Source: Cristatella mucedo (taxonomy: Eukaryota > Bryozoa > Phylactolaemata > Cristatellidae). Taken from it: a stretch of 64,000 nt of DNA. The notes below the pieces were generated by a model that worked only from the letters and a program-made list of their open reading frames with translations, was not told the origin of the DNA and ran no database searches. A program made the position numbers and the translations under genes. This document shows positions 39,389 through 51,722 of this stretch, one piece after another (the stretch's first letter is position 1; every line of letters begins with the position of its first letter). The DNA lies in contig WPIO01000001.1 in the NCBI GenBank assembly GCA_009760855.2, forward strand, positions 124,001 to 188,000, read 5' to 3'.

Positions 39389-40949
39389 TGATATTGTCAC
39401 ACCAGCTCGGTGAGCGGACAACTAGTACTGCCTTACAAATTAGCGTTGACGTTTTCTGATTTGTCGCCGAAGAAAGCCAATTTTCATGAAAAAAATCCGC
39501 GGCTTCTGTCCACCTTTATTGACTGGCTAGTTTTCGCAGTAATGATACGGAATACGAATGTAGGCACGCTTATCATCGGCAAAAGCAACAAGAGTAATAA
39601 AGATAGCCGTTTACAGCCACTCTGTCGTAACTCTACACCAGTCTCTCATACGACATAACTCTAGAACCGCAAGAGGCTGACAAACAAACTTAAACTCAAT
39701 TCCTGCATGTACTGCTCAAAGAGTGCAGATTTAAATTTAAATCTTCTCAAAATTTAACATGAAAGAGTTAAGCGAGTAGTTGTAGTCTGTAATATCACAC
39801 ACATGACTGCAAATGCACTGTAAATACTGCATAAGAAGACCTGGCATAAGGTTTGTCACCGTGCAACATTTATGCTGTCTTCAATCGCAAAATTCAATCG
39901 CATACTCGAACCTGCATTTTCCAAATTTGCAAAGCGTACCCTTAATTGACTCGGCATTTGTGGCCGCAAGCATATCAGGTTCATTTTTAAGCATTTTTTA
40001 GATTTATATAACAATCAATGGGTAGAACTTTCAACGGTTGCAATAAGATACTTGCATGGGTCGTATAGCTTGCTCGGAGATGCGTTCTTTATTCTCTATG
40101 TCTACTAACTATACCTCACACAAAGCGACTGATGCATTGCCGATGGAAGCCTGATTGCATGCTTTGATGCGTGTCTATTAGGACTATACTCTCAGTAGTC
40201 TGAGTGATATGCATTATAGGCGGCTTCTACAGATGATCAAGATAAGGCTAAAGTAGATTATATTGATATGACGCATCTGAACATCTTAAGGGATATTAAA
40301 TTCCGGGCACGAGCGGTAAGTCAGCGAGCTATGGGCGGAAATCTTCCGGACACTGTGCCGAGTACGGCAGCAACAGGCAATGAAGGTAACCACGCTGCTG
40401 AGATTTCTCAAGCAATATGAAGCTGGCGTCATCTTAGATTATCGCTTATTAGAAATTTCTCGCATTATGTAGGTTATAATTACGGAGACTTTTGTGGTGT
40501 CTGCAAGGTTTTGGTCAAACGGTACGCTGCCAAACCTGTCGTAAGGTATTTCACGTTCATCGTCGCGTACCTGAGCATTCGCTTTCTCTAATGTATGTTT
40601 TGGCAGAGCATATGATTTGCTCGAACAGAAGTGATCTTCATTTACGGCATGTTAATCGTTGCACTTAATTGTGAGCAATTTCCATTGGTACGAAGTCCAC
40701 GTAGAAGGCTATTCTACAAATTGTTAAGCAGCGGTTACCTGGTGTATCCGTGAAGTCACTGAGGACATTTAATCAAAACTGCACTCTCCGGCGTTCAAAC
40801 ATCCACTACGAAATGCAATCTCATTTTAGTCTAATTCTTTTAACGTATCTTCAGATAGTCGAACTTAAGATCTTAAGATCTTAAACGTTACAAGTATTAA
40901 CTAGTAGGAGCGACACTGGAAAGTTGTCTGCAGCTCACTCAAAGCCTAA
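39389..40949. other. no gene recognised
   Basis: AT-rich unique-looking sequence without mobile element landmarks or long frames. Confidence 0.45.
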
Positions 40950-41165
40950 GCGGCATTCGTTTTGCACGGTATCCGACAGAATTATTCCGCTTAAAGATTT
41001 TAGCTAGAGAAACTTTTGCTCTGCATGCCCTAGACTTCGGAACTCACTTTCACGATTCTTACGCAACGACAACTACTCTCCTTTTGACGACTACGGCACA
41101 TACTTTCCAGCCTTCCTGAGCGCATCTACTTACATGCTACATACTTCCTTGACCTTACTCTGCTA
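40950..41165 (+). mobile_element. L2/CR1-like element T, 3' ORF fragment (first of two)
   Basis: Contains TTTGCTCTGCATGCCCTAGA and CGGAACTCACTTTCACGATT then TTACGCAACGACAACTACTC, matching the C-terminal coding end of the element at 61130-63340. Broken off at about 41165, where a second copy begins. Confidence 0.8.
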
Positions 41166-41615
41166 TAGACCACGGCTTGGATTCTCCGTACCTAGCTGAA
41201 CTGCTGCACTAGTTCAGCCTGTTCGCGTCCTCAGGTCCTGTGTGGACAATAAATTAGCTGTCCCATTCCTCTGCTTAAAGACAGTTTGCGACAGAAGCTT
41301 TAGCTCTGCAGGTCCTAGACTGCGGAACTCGCTTCCACGATTCTTATGCAACGACAACTAATATGGCTCATTTTTTTCAGCGATCCTGAGCTGCTACTTC
41401 CATGCCACTCACTACCTCAACTGTTCTCCTGACTCTGCTATGCTTTCCACTTTCTCTTTGCTGCGTGAGATGAAGTCTGTTGGCTACGGAATACACACCG
41501 AAAGTCACTAAGGCTGTGAGTGCGCGGTACAAAACTTGCCTGCGTAAACCCACATAGTCTTTATGGCTTTGTGGAGTTACAGACGGAGATGCATTACATT
41601 TGTAAATCAATTATC
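41166..41615 (+). mobile_element. L2/CR1-like element T, 3' ORF fragment and UTR (second of two)
   Basis: Repeats the same segment from further upstream (CCTAGCTGAACTGCTGCACT, TTCAGCCTGTTCGCGTCCTC, GACAGAAGCTTTAGCTCTGC) and runs on to the 3' UTR (TATGGCTTTGTGGAGTTACA). It aligns with 62880-63330. Confidence 0.88.
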
Positions 41616-41873
41616 AATGTAAGGTACATTCAAAGGACAAACATGTCAGAAATGGAATCCGAATCCTTGACGATTTCAGCCAGAAAGGAGAGCATTAAAA
41701 ATCGCAATTCAAATTACGTCTAACTGAGAAATAAACCGGCAGAACAAATCTGCGAATAAATAAAAAAGTAACTCAGCATTACATTTGAATAGCGCCTTTA
41801 CCTGTTAAATTGTGGTACTTTGAGGTATAATTTTGCAGCCTGTTGAGGTACATGCATGTGAATTTTAAACAGC

Positions 41874-41879
41874 TTTATT
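41874..41879 (-). terminator. polyadenylation signal AATAAA for the 41887-42219 frame
   Basis: The minus strand reads AATAAA 8 bases after the TAA stop of the 110-codon frame. The hexamer is exact. Function is inferred from position only. Confidence 0.4.
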
Positions 41880-41886
41880 TGCAGTG

Positions 41887-42219
41887 TTAATTGTTGCCTT
41901 GAAAATTCAATAAACTGGCTAATACTTCAAATGTTAGTTCTGCTCCCCTTGCATACAGCTTCAGTAGTTCGTTTCTGATTTCCTCTGGATAAACTTTCCA
42001 ATACATTTCCATAGTTTCGGTATGTTTAGTTCGAGAACTTTTGATGACGGAGAGGCTTAACCAATCTAGGTAACCCCTAGCAGACCATGTCATAATATAA
42101 CTTGCCCAGGCTTCTGAACGGAAGCAAGCAGAAGGAATAAAAATGAACTCCAGTTGCTGACTTAATATTCGTTTCCGTTGAAGATTAGCAACTTCTTTAC
42201 AGTATGAATAAGCATCCAT
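41887..42219 (-). CDS. orphan 110-codon frame, possible compact single-exon gene
   Basis: Begins MDAYSYCKEVANLQRKRILS, continues WASYIMTWSARGYLDWLSLS, and ends YARGAELTFEVLASLLNF and FQGNN. Composition is balanced, with several Trp, Tyr and amphipathic segments, unlike the biased frames elsewhere. A TATA-like box lies 109 bases upstream and AATAAA 8 bases after the stop. No signal peptide. I do not recognise a family. It could be a lone gene, the last exon of a larger one, or part of an old transposon. Confidence 0.4.
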   Translation of the reverse strand: MDAYSYCKEVANLQRKRILSQQLEFIFIPSACFRSEAWASYIMTWSARGYLDWLSLSVIKSSRTKHTETMEMYWKVYPEEIRNELLKLYARGAELTFEVLASLLNFQGNN

Positions 42220-42327
42220 TCATTTAATCCGTGCACGGGTTTGGCTAGAGCATACGAGCTGAAATCTCGAGCCGCTTCGTGTGCTGATTGCCGAAGGAAG
42301 CTAGAAAGTTATGAAAGACGCATTATT

Positions 42328-42339
42328 CCTTTTTATAGC
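42328..42339 (-). promoter_or_regulatory. TATA-like box upstream of the 41887-42219 frame
   Basis: The minus strand reads GCTATAAAAAGG. It lies 109 bases before the candidate start codon, leaving room for a short 5' leader. Position-based inference. Confidence 0.3.
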
Positions 42340-43801
42340 TTCCTAAAAGTAATTAATCTCCATTTAGGCGCCTAGGCCATCCCTCAGGCTCACCGCCTGA
42401 ACTACCTTTTCCACCTGTCTTCCAACGTACATCCGTTCTATTCATTTGATACCAGCAAATGATCATGACACGTTTCGATTATAGTCTTATAGGAATTCTT
42501 AAAAGAAGAAATAACTGGATCTACTATCACATTATTTAAGGAATCGCATGCGTTGATAATTAGGGAACTAGTCAGGGACTGTAGGTGGTGCACCCTAAAA
42601 AGGAATCCTTAGGTAAATGGTAGCCTGTTATACGATCTACCAAACCTATTACATTGTCACCCAAGATCCTATGTGCTGCATGACAAGGAAAACTGCCTTC
42701 CTCGGTACAGGTCTTTTAAACAATAGAGCTGAGGGTGCCACTAATGCAATACAATTAAGGGGGACGCAATTGACGTGGCAACTTATTACTTCTGTGGCCC
42801 ATCAGTCCGACGTCTGCATTCCACGTTCACCAACAGCATCGTCTAGGAACACCAGCACCCAATCGTTCGGGATACAAATAGCTGTGTAACCGGGGTCCTG
42901 CGTGCCTAGGAATTCGCATAAAAGTTTGAAATCGCTCAGTTGACCGTATAAGCTCAGCCGGACGCTAGTAAACCTCCTTTTTAGATACACATACCGTGGC
43001 TAAATCCATTAATACCGCTATCGATTACCGATTACGGTAATAAAAAATAATCAAATTAAGAATAATAAATAATCCAATAATATATAATAATAATCCATAT
43101 AATAATAGTTATTATTGTTATCTAATAAATTAAATAATCGAATTACGATAATCGATAATACGGTTATCGAGAATGCAAGGGATCATTGCATGACATATCT
43201 GGAAGAAAGAACCTGCATAAATATATTAACGAATGCGCTTTATGATCAGCTGTTGACATCACCGAGGATTGCTTCTCGGTGCCAAAGCGTGAAATCTGAG
43301 CGCGTTTCCACCAAGTAGAAAAGGGAAGCATGAAACCAACTGCCGGCCGACTGCAAAATACCCACCCAGAAGAATAACAATAGGACCTGCTTAGACAATA
43401 AGGCTAGAGTAATAATGTTTCATGTCACTCGTTTGTTGTGACATCGTGACGACATAGGACCGCGTCTCTTTATTGACAACACTTTCACGCTGATAAGCAT
43501 GGATATTGGTGCAAAACGGAAAAGTCTCGGGTTTTGGTTGGATATATTTTGCTGTATATATCGTCAAACTTTCTGGAGAAAACTTTTCTGCTGTCATGGA
43601 CGTGCACAGCAGAATGTATCCAACCAAATTCAAACCGTTTTCCAGACTCATGAAAAACGGGTAGAGCTGACCTCGTACTTAAGATTTTACTCTGATACAC
43701 GAAGTATTAGCCGAGTCAAGGAATGTACAAGGCATCAAGCTACACTGAAATTAACCAGCACGAAAGTTGATCGTGCTCTCTTTGCAGCAAGTATACAGCA
43801 T
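42340..43801. other. no gene recognised; AT-rich patch
   Basis: 43010-43170 is very AT-rich with recurring ATAATCGA/ATTACGATAATCG phrases. Overlapping frames at 43391-43816 on both strands have no recognisable content. Confidence 0.45.
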
Positions 43802-43868
43802 CTAAAAAGAGATTAAGTTCTCTGAGGTCGCTTTATCAAACATACTGTTATTATTTTTATTCTTATTG
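43802..43868 (+). mobile_element. L2-like 3' terminal stub
   Basis: Reads AAAAAGAGATTAAGTTCTCT GAGGTCGCTTTATCAAACAT and then a (TTATT)n tail, the terminal stem of the L2 family with only about 65 bases left. Confidence 0.85.
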
Positions 43869-44654
43869 TTATTACAAAAGTGCTCCTCAACAAGCTTCAC
43901 ACATTTACCTTGATCTACAAGTGTTGGAAAAGTTAAGATCCAAAACGTATACGATGCAGAGATCGGTAATTTTGATATCTCTAGACATTTTGCTTCCGGG
44001 TTAGGTGTGGTTTTCATAATCATTCTTTACTTTCACGTGGACGTCATCTGACCGTTTGATCCCATTTATAACATATTTATTTTTGAAAGCAAAGCACTAC
44101 AACCCAATATTTTATTTTCAAAATTTTTATTTAGTATTTTTTCGGTATTTTACCTCATATTCGACATTTTTACGAAGATATTTATTGTTAAATACGTGAA
44201 TAAGCACGTTAAGTAAGGACTCAATTGTGGTACCACTGAGCAAGCTTTGCTATTGTCTGGCCTTCAGTCAGGCCCTGTTGGGCTGGGAATGGTATAGGAA
44301 TCGTACAGGTATGGTACGTGTACTTAATAAATTAGTCAGCAGCGCCGCTTTTTTCTGTAAAATGTATTAGTCTAGCAGCCGTATTTATCACGAGCTGCAG
44401 TGGCTTCGTAGCTTTTTTTGGTAGCCCAACCACAACAACAAATCTATCTTATCTAGCCGAGGCAGAACCAGAAAGCTAACTAAGACTGTTGCAAGCACTG
44501 TCGCAGATAGTCCCTAATCTAAAATGGGGAGCCGACGTAATGGCTAGCAGGAGAGGTAGTCTTCTTAGAAAACTTTCAAAATATAGGCAGCATGAAAAGA
44601 TGTAAACAAAATTCCGAGCACAATCTGACAGTCACACTGCAGCATTATGAGAGT

Positions 44655-44704
<50 letters not shown>

Positions 44705-45403
44705 ATTTCGGACACACGCAATCAAAAGCACAAATTTTGTGGCTCTTGTATGCTTTTTTCTGTGGAAATCTGTATTAACAACTTTTGCCAAAGTCTGTAT
44801 GAATCCGTTCTTTCAGCTAGTGGCGTTTAAAAGCGACCCAACGTACGATAACGTGTGTTCACCTACCCAGGGCTTGAGAGTGCACGATATAACTAAATAT
44901 AACGAGTAATTCAGAGTTCGAATTTTTGTGTGCATTCCAGTTCGTCGCACAGACTCGGCGATCGTAGCGCGAACGAGTGGAACTTCACACGTTGTGCTAC
45001 CCTGACTTTGGCCTTCAACTGGCCACTGCTAGGGGTGACTCACGTTACTCGAGAGGGAATGCTGCTGCTGATTCTGCTGAAACAGGAATCCATCGAAGGC
45101 GTATGGTGCTTCCGGGGCTAACGAATGCCGAACTTACGGTAATGTAATTCGGTGCTGTGAAGAACTGATTTTCCATATGAATGCAATGCGCTCGTTTGGC
45201 CAAGTGCCAAGGCACCTTCGGGTTTATTGCATGCTGACCGATAGGTGAGTCGGGTCTCTCTCAGTATTTTGTTTACCGACTTTAGGATGTTTTTTGTCAC
45301 TCACTTCGGGGTCCATCATTCTAGGGCTCCGGCAAACCAATTGAAAATGATTCCTAACAATAACCGTAGCACCTACTTCTTTAAATCTGGTTGCTTACCT
45401 GTA
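43869..45403. other. no gene recognised; one (CT)n array
   Basis: (CT)n of about 22 units at 44659-44702. The rest shows no coding or mobile element signal. Confidence 0.5.
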
Positions 45404-46827
45404 TTGGGTTGGCAACTAAGTTCCCGCCATTTTTTATTTTTTTTTTAAGTTTATTTTTAACAAAAAAATAACAACTATTTAATAGATAATATATTCTCCC
45501 TTGTTGTGTACAACTTCTTCTCAACGTTCAACAAGATTATCAATACCTCGTTGGTAGAAATCACCCGGTTTCGACTCGAAAAATGCATCCAACCAAGCTT
45601 TTTATTCTCCATCAATGTTAAACGAAACTCCGCGAATAGCATTTGAAAGAGATCTAAAGAGGTGGAAATCCGTTGGTGCCAAATCGGGAGAGTACGGCGG
45701 GTGTGGCAGCAGTTCCCAGCCATGCGCTTGAATGCTAGCTGATTTAGCAGCCTTATTTTGTATAGCGACAGAAGAGCCTTTACGGCTATCACCACCGCTT
45801 GCAGTGGTGATAAAGGCTCGCCCACAACAGGATTCGAACCCACGACCTCGGGGCCGAGGTTGTGAAAAGCAACCGCCTTACCTAGTGAGCCATTACGGCT
45901 TCCTTGGTCATATTGGCGATATGATGGCGGGCGTTATCGTGCAGCAAAAGAAATCCGGGCTGCCGATTAGTTTTTTCTCTTGATTGGCCGTGTTAAGTCG
46001 TTTCAGAGTTCCGCGTTGACCGTTTAGTTCCATTCATGCAATTCGTAATGGATAATCCCGTCCCAGTCCCACCATACGCACAACATTGTTTTACGCGGAT
46101 GAAAATCTTGTTTCACGCGAGGTTCCGCTCGTTAACCGAGGCTAAGCCATTCCTTGCGCTGCTTCATATTAATGTACAGGCACCATTTTTCGTTGCCAGT
46201 AACGATGCGGTAAAGAAATCGTCGATTGTGTCTATGAGTTGAGAGGTGACGAGCAAGCAAACCAGCGGAGATTGTGGCTCGTTGATTTGTGTTGTTGTCA
46301 TTTAAAGCATGCGGAACCCATACTCTACACTTCTGAACCTTTCCCATCGAGTGAAGATGCTTCTCTATAGCAGTGTGGAGGCAATCCATTGTCTCTGCCA
46401 GTTCCCTTGTCGTTTGACATGAATTTTCATGCAAAAGTTGGTGTAATCGCTCTTCATTGAACTCAACTGGACCACCAGAACGAGGTGCGTCTTTGAGGTC
46501 AAAATCTCCATTTTTGAACTTGGCATAGCAACCACGAGCGGTTCTTTTAGCTATTGCACCCTCTTCATACACAGCACAAATGTCGCGAGCAGCTTTTTTG
46601 AACCTTGATTAAAAGGAAAAAGGTGGTGTCGAAAATGTTCATTTTTCTCAACTTGATATTCCATTTCAATGATCTGTAAGTAAAGAAAATAATAATTTCG
46701 AAGAAAAATCGATTCCATTAGAACAAACCATCCTCTTCGAATGATTTAAAACATTATGCCAAAAACATTTAATGACATGCTGAATGTTAAAACTTAAAAA
46801 ATGGCGGGAACTTAGTTGCCAACCCAA
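45404..46827 (-). mobile_element. mariner (Tc1/mariner) DNA transposon, inactive, carrying a nested SINE
   Basis: Perfect terminal inverted repeats of at least 33 bases (TTGGGTTGGCAACTAAGTTC CCGCCATTTTTTA at 45404, inverted at the other end), flanked by TA duplications (45402-45403 and 46828-46829). Without the SINE it is about 1.25 kb, the usual mariner size. On the minus strand the transposase shows the helix-turn-helix part (GCYAKFKNGDFDLKDAPRSG), IVTGNEKWCLY, FLLLHDNARHH and HPPYSPDLAPTDFHLF. The first catalytic Asp of the D,D34D triad is Asn here (TGNEKW, normally TGDEKW), and the C-terminal part is interrupted by the SINE and stops. Confidence 0.95.
45735..45903 (-). mobile_element. tRNA-derived SINE, family A, nested in mariner
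   Basis: Minus strand: GAGCC-like AGCCGTAATGGCTCACTAGG, B box GGTTCGAATCC, TGCAAGCGGTGGTGATAGCC, and GCTGCTAAATCAGCTAGC. It splits the transposase between HDNARHHIANMTK and GWELLPHPPYSPD, so it inserted after the mariner. Confidence 0.95.
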
Positions 46828-47407
46828 TATTATTCAAATACTTTGGTAATCAAGCTTTTAGTTCATGTACTCCTGTGCACAATACTGTTTTATAATTCAA
46901 ATAATCACATGCTTTTATTCTCAGTGTTTAAATTGCGTGGAAAGAAATTTTGCTATCGTCGGTAATTACGTGCCTTACCAAGGCTTATAATGATTAAAAG
47001 CTATTCCAGTGCAATGTTATCTGTGGCCGATGAATACCGACAAATTATTTAAATACAGACAAGTTTTCACCAGCATTGCGAATGCCTAAGTCTTTTTGAA
47101 AATGACGCTTTTGTGACAGTGCTGGCTAGCGGCTCTGGCATACTCTGTGACCAAATCAATTCAGAATACTGAGAATTTTCAGCCCTGTCATATTCAGTTG
47201 CCACTAAATGTGGTAAATAATCCTCCCACTACTTTTTAATTCGAGAAGCCTGGAATATACTCCTAGGCAGAAATTACGAAGAATTGACTACGAAGCAGAA
47301 TGAACTATCTCTCTATAATTCTCTACGATTGGTTTACCGTGACAAGTTCAAGGTTTAGTCCTTTTAAAACATCAAGCCCTTCTTGAAGACACGTAGTTAG
47401 CCCCTAA
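46828..47407. other. no gene recognised
   Basis: AT-rich spacer between the mariner and the next L2 copy. Confidence 0.5.
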
Positions 47408-48256
47408 TTTTAATAATAATAATAATAATAATTCACTTGATAAAGCGCCCTCAGAGAACTTAATCTCTCTCTAGGCGCTTTACATTTGCTGTAAAGTGAA
47501 ATGCAATTAAATGGAAGTAAAATCATGCTTGAAAAACAAACGAAATGAATAATATGGTTAGGGGTGACATGCATAGGGTCAGCATGCAAATGTGGTTAGT
47601 GGCAGCATGCACAGTGTCAGCACGCATAAGCACATCAAGGACGAATCACAGGGACCCACTAAATGCTGTCCTAAATAGGTGTGTTTTTAGGTTTCTTTTA
47701 AATGTGGTCAGGTCAGGGGATGTTCTGACGCAGGTCGGGAGGGAGTTCCAGGCTTTGGGAGCATATGAACTAAATGCATGGTCTCCAAAGGATTTAAGGT
47801 TTGTATGAGGTATTTCTAGGCTGTTGGATTCCGAAAAGCGGGTGGTACGATGCTTGGCCTGATGGGGTAGTATATCTGAGAGATAGGCTGGAGCCATAGA
47901 ATGAAGGGACCTAAAAGTGAGCGACAAAACCTTGAAGTCAATCCGTTGCCTGACTGGTAGCCAGTGCAGGTCGACGAGAAGTGGAGTAATGTGGCAACTG
48001 CGACGCTCACGACAGACAAGCCTAGCTGCAGAGTTTTGCACCAGCTGCAATCGCCTGATCGCACATGCTGGTAGGCCAGGAAACAGTGAGTTGCAGAAGT
48101 CGAGACGGGATGTCACGAATGCATGGACTAACTTGGACGTGGTATCTTTATCTAAACAAGCCCGAATTTTAGCAATGTTATGAAGCTGAAAATAGGCGGA
48201 TTTGACTGTGGAGCTGATATGGTCGTCTAACGAGAGGTCGCTTTGGAAATCATGGG
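47408..48256 (-). mobile_element. L2-like retrotransposon, longest 3' copy in the window
   Basis: One open minus-strand frame covers the end of the RT ORF: DFQSDLSLDDHISSTVKSAY, IAKIRACLDKDTTSKLVHAF, LDFCNSLFPGLPACAIRRLQ, LHWLPVRQRIDFKVLSLTF and AWNSLPTCVRTSPDLTTFKR. The 3' UTR ends in the stem GCGCCTAGAGAGAGATTAAG / CTGAGGGCGC and an (ATT)n tail. This is the best reference for the family here. Confidence 0.94.
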
Positions 48257-48386
48257 TATTGTGGTTCGGCATACGGAACGCTGGCCCCGAACAACGCCAA
48301 CGGTTTACTGCACAAGGCACGGAGCAGCAAGACGCACGACTGCCTTCGCCCCCTTCTCGCACTCGAGTCTCCTTCCACTCCTCCGG

Positions 48387-48514
48387 TCCACCATCTCTCC
48401 ACCAGTAGGTTACCGGCCTGTGTATATACCACATCACTGGTGGACCACAGCTGTGCACCGGCCGACCCAGATGGTGAATCCACCATCTGGCCACCAGCGC
48501 GTTACCGGCCTTCA
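48387..48514. repeat. 33-bp direct repeat, two copies 93 bp apart
   Basis: CCACCATCTCTCCACCAGTA GGTTACCGGCC near 48389 and CCACCATCTGGCCACCAGCG CGTTACCGGCC near 48482. The intervening ACCAGATGGTG/CACCATCTGG also forms a short inverted repeat. Confidence 0.85.
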
Positions 48515-48519
48515 ATCAT

Positions 48520-51071
48520 GGTTTGTTAGTGGGGGACAAATGCATATCCATGGAACTGTCGAGTCCTCTACAATATATAGGCAAGTGTGATTTCCTCATT
48601 ATAGAAAATGGTGAGGGTAAAGAGACTTTTCAAAAGTAGCTGTGTTTGTTAAGGTAGAAATACCCTTGACTCAATACCTTGTTCAAATAAAGACATTCTA
48701 AACAAGAGCCTTAAAAAAATAGGCGCATGGGGCTACTTACTGCACGGCATTTCATTTTGCACCAGCACCGTCCTACCTACGTCCTGGGAACAAATAATCA
48801 TTTACTGACGAGCTTTGTATTTGCCGTAATATATTTATTGGCATTTGACCGGATAGCGAGATTGTGCTCGGCGATGTTACTGTCTAGGACTGAATGAATT
48901 TTATGCAGATATGTCAGGGAATTGTACTGCTACTTGCGAGTTATGAGAGCAGCACGCCGCTCCGAGAGCCACTCCAGGGAAAGGTGAGTCATTGGGTAAG
49001 ATCCTCAGTGACGTCTGCAGCTATGCCGATGCCATCTGACGACGACGTATGTATAAGGCTTGCATGTACCCTCTGGTAGAAACGCACTCGTGTGGCGATG
49101 CAATTAAAAATATTGCTTGCATGGAGCCATTACAGAAAGCCGCTTACAAATCCATCAATATTTCTTTCTTTCTGCACTGGCTTTCTAATTGAATTACTTC
49201 AAAGGTCATCTCATATTGTTATGTGATCTAGGGCTTGTACTGCTAAAAAGTCATGAAAGACCCTGTTGACTTTACAATAATTAGGAGAAAGTTACAGTCA
49301 GAGCACTACAATCACTACTTGACTCTATATTGATGACATTAACTTGATGTTTGCCAACGGCCTGACTTACAATAGGGTAAGTTGGCCAAGATGGCTCCAT
49401 TCAATTTACATTTAAGCATTTTTTTTAGCGCGGTGAAATGTTTTATCAATTTGCATACTACCTAGCCCTGCCTTAAAGTACTGCTGTAACTCGCCTTTTT
49501 ATTATGCTTCTTTTTTAGCCTGATTCGAAACACCATGCAAATGTGCGAACACCATGCACGTCTACTTTGTCGAGCTAGTTCGCCGATTGATGCCACGCTT
49601 CATGGATCATGCGAGAAAATTGAATAGACCGTGACAGATCGCGAATTAAAGCGCGCTGAAGAATAAAAGGTCGCTATGCGAAAAGGCATTCTCGGAAGCT
49701 CGCTAGTAGCTCGTCAGCAATGAATGAGCAACCGTGTTTCTTTGGTCGGTGATTCTATAGGTATTGCTTTGACTTGCTAGTATTGGTCTCGTCTAAATGT
49801 GCAGGTTAGATCTCGGATTTCTAGTAATACTTGTTTGGAAGAAGCCTAATTGTTTTACGCTTACGCACAGCCTATTTGTGAATATCTGAATTCTTAACGT
49901 CTTAATGCTTAGCCAGATGAGCGGCAGTCGGGAGCAGGGAGCTAGCATTTCCCACTCTCGACCCTTGCCTCCCCCGATTATAACGACACGGAGCCGCCTA
50001 GCTGTCTCGGCGATATCGCAGGCAGGGCGATTTTTTATTTGTTCTTACTTTTTCACTTTGTGAACCTTTGGTCATCTCCCAATCCGATGTAGCCGCTATG
50101 GCTGATGTGTGCCCCTTCAAAATCGACTAGGGGCTTAAATTATAGGGACGTTCCGAGGTCGGAGTTTTAGAATATGCCTTAATTCGGCCGTTGATGGGCT
50201 TACCTTACAAACGAAAAAATTCACGACCTTCCCTCGTCCAGTTAACTAGTAATTAGATATTACATCAAGAAAAAACATTTGCCTTAATTTTCAAATAAAC
50301 CGGGCTTTCTACAGCAGCTTCTCCTATTTTCTTAAAGCCAACGCACACCAGTACTCCTTTCCATCACATTCATAGCAAATTTCCATGGTTCCGAAAGGCT
50401 TGTAGCCCCAAAGCCACAGCAATGGACTGCGAATGCAGATGCTCACGGACAAATCAGCACACACTCATCTGAAATGTGAAAACTATATACGACACTATTT
50501 TTGCTTGTGAGTTCCAACCATGTTCGCTTTTCGGACTATTTGAGACGAAATAACATCAGCCTGCCGAGCTCTGACAAATCCACACCCTTTGGTAAAGGCT
50601 AAAATATTTACCGACTAGAATAAGCTGGTGAGAGTTCGATTTGGTTTGACTGGTAGAGCGTCCGGCAGGTTCTTCCTACAAGCAGATCTATTGTAATGAG
50701 CTAATGCCACAATTCTACTATACACAATCAGTCGCACCTCTAACCCAGGTCGGCATTTGTGGAGCTTTTACTTTTCAAAATAATTTTAATAACTCCAGAA
50801 GCTTTTTAAATTCAATAGAAATATCTAACATTGCTTTTAAAATATGAGCGCCTGACCTAATGAGCGATATATTTTCAAGAATCAACTTGCAGTTTTACCA
50901 ACCAATCTTCATTATGATATTAGGCCGATATTTTGAAATTTAGCAATAATATCGACATTAGCTTCTTGCAAAAAAATAAAAGGTATTTACCTGATATCAA
51001 AGTTGCAATCGAGCTTTAAGACTAGATACCTACAAGATTCTAATTTCCTATGAGATACCTAGATTTCCCGG
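48520..51071. other. 2.5 kb with no gene or element recognised
   Basis: Short frames only, no splice-framed exon-like sequence and no SINE or L2 landmarks. Confidence 0.45.
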
Positions 51072-51345
51072 TGCAGGTGGTGCGAGGAGAAACTGAAGAA
51101 GCGAGGAGGTCGGACAGGTAGGCTGATACAGGCCAGTGAAATACATAAGCTGTAAGGCAGACTGGGAATTTTGAAGTCGATTCTATGCTTTTTAGGTAAT
51201 CAGTAAAGCTGAGACAAACCGGGTGCTTTGACAGCTCCGCAGCAGAGGACAGACCGGACGAGCAGCTGAGTTTTGCACCAGTTGCGGAATGATGAATTAC
51301 CGAAGAGGTTTTATTCTGCAGCTTTAGATATGCGTAAATACAACG
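51072..51345 (-). mobile_element. old L2-like fragment
   Basis: The + strand shows GCAGGTGGTGCGAGGAGAAA, CAGGTAGGCTGATACAGGCC, TTTTGAAGTCGATTCTATGC and TTTTGCACCAGTTGCGGAAT in the order found in the 47408 copy, with strong divergence. Confidence 0.65.
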
Positions 51346-51437
51346 GTCGCGTGTAGTTTTCAGTCAGTCGTATGTAAGCGAGGCTACGGGGAACGTTTTC
51401 CCTCTTGGATCGCTCTTACTCTAGTTACAGAGGCCTA

Positions 51438-51722
<285 letters not shown>

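Noticed and set aside
42617-42889. 90-codon + frame
   Set aside because: Composition and context look random; no supporting signals.
47646-48515. Single 289-codon minus frame as one host gene
   Set aside because: Only the part below about 48256 is meaningful and it is the L2 reverse transcriptase C-terminus. The remainder is unrelated sequence that happens to stay open.
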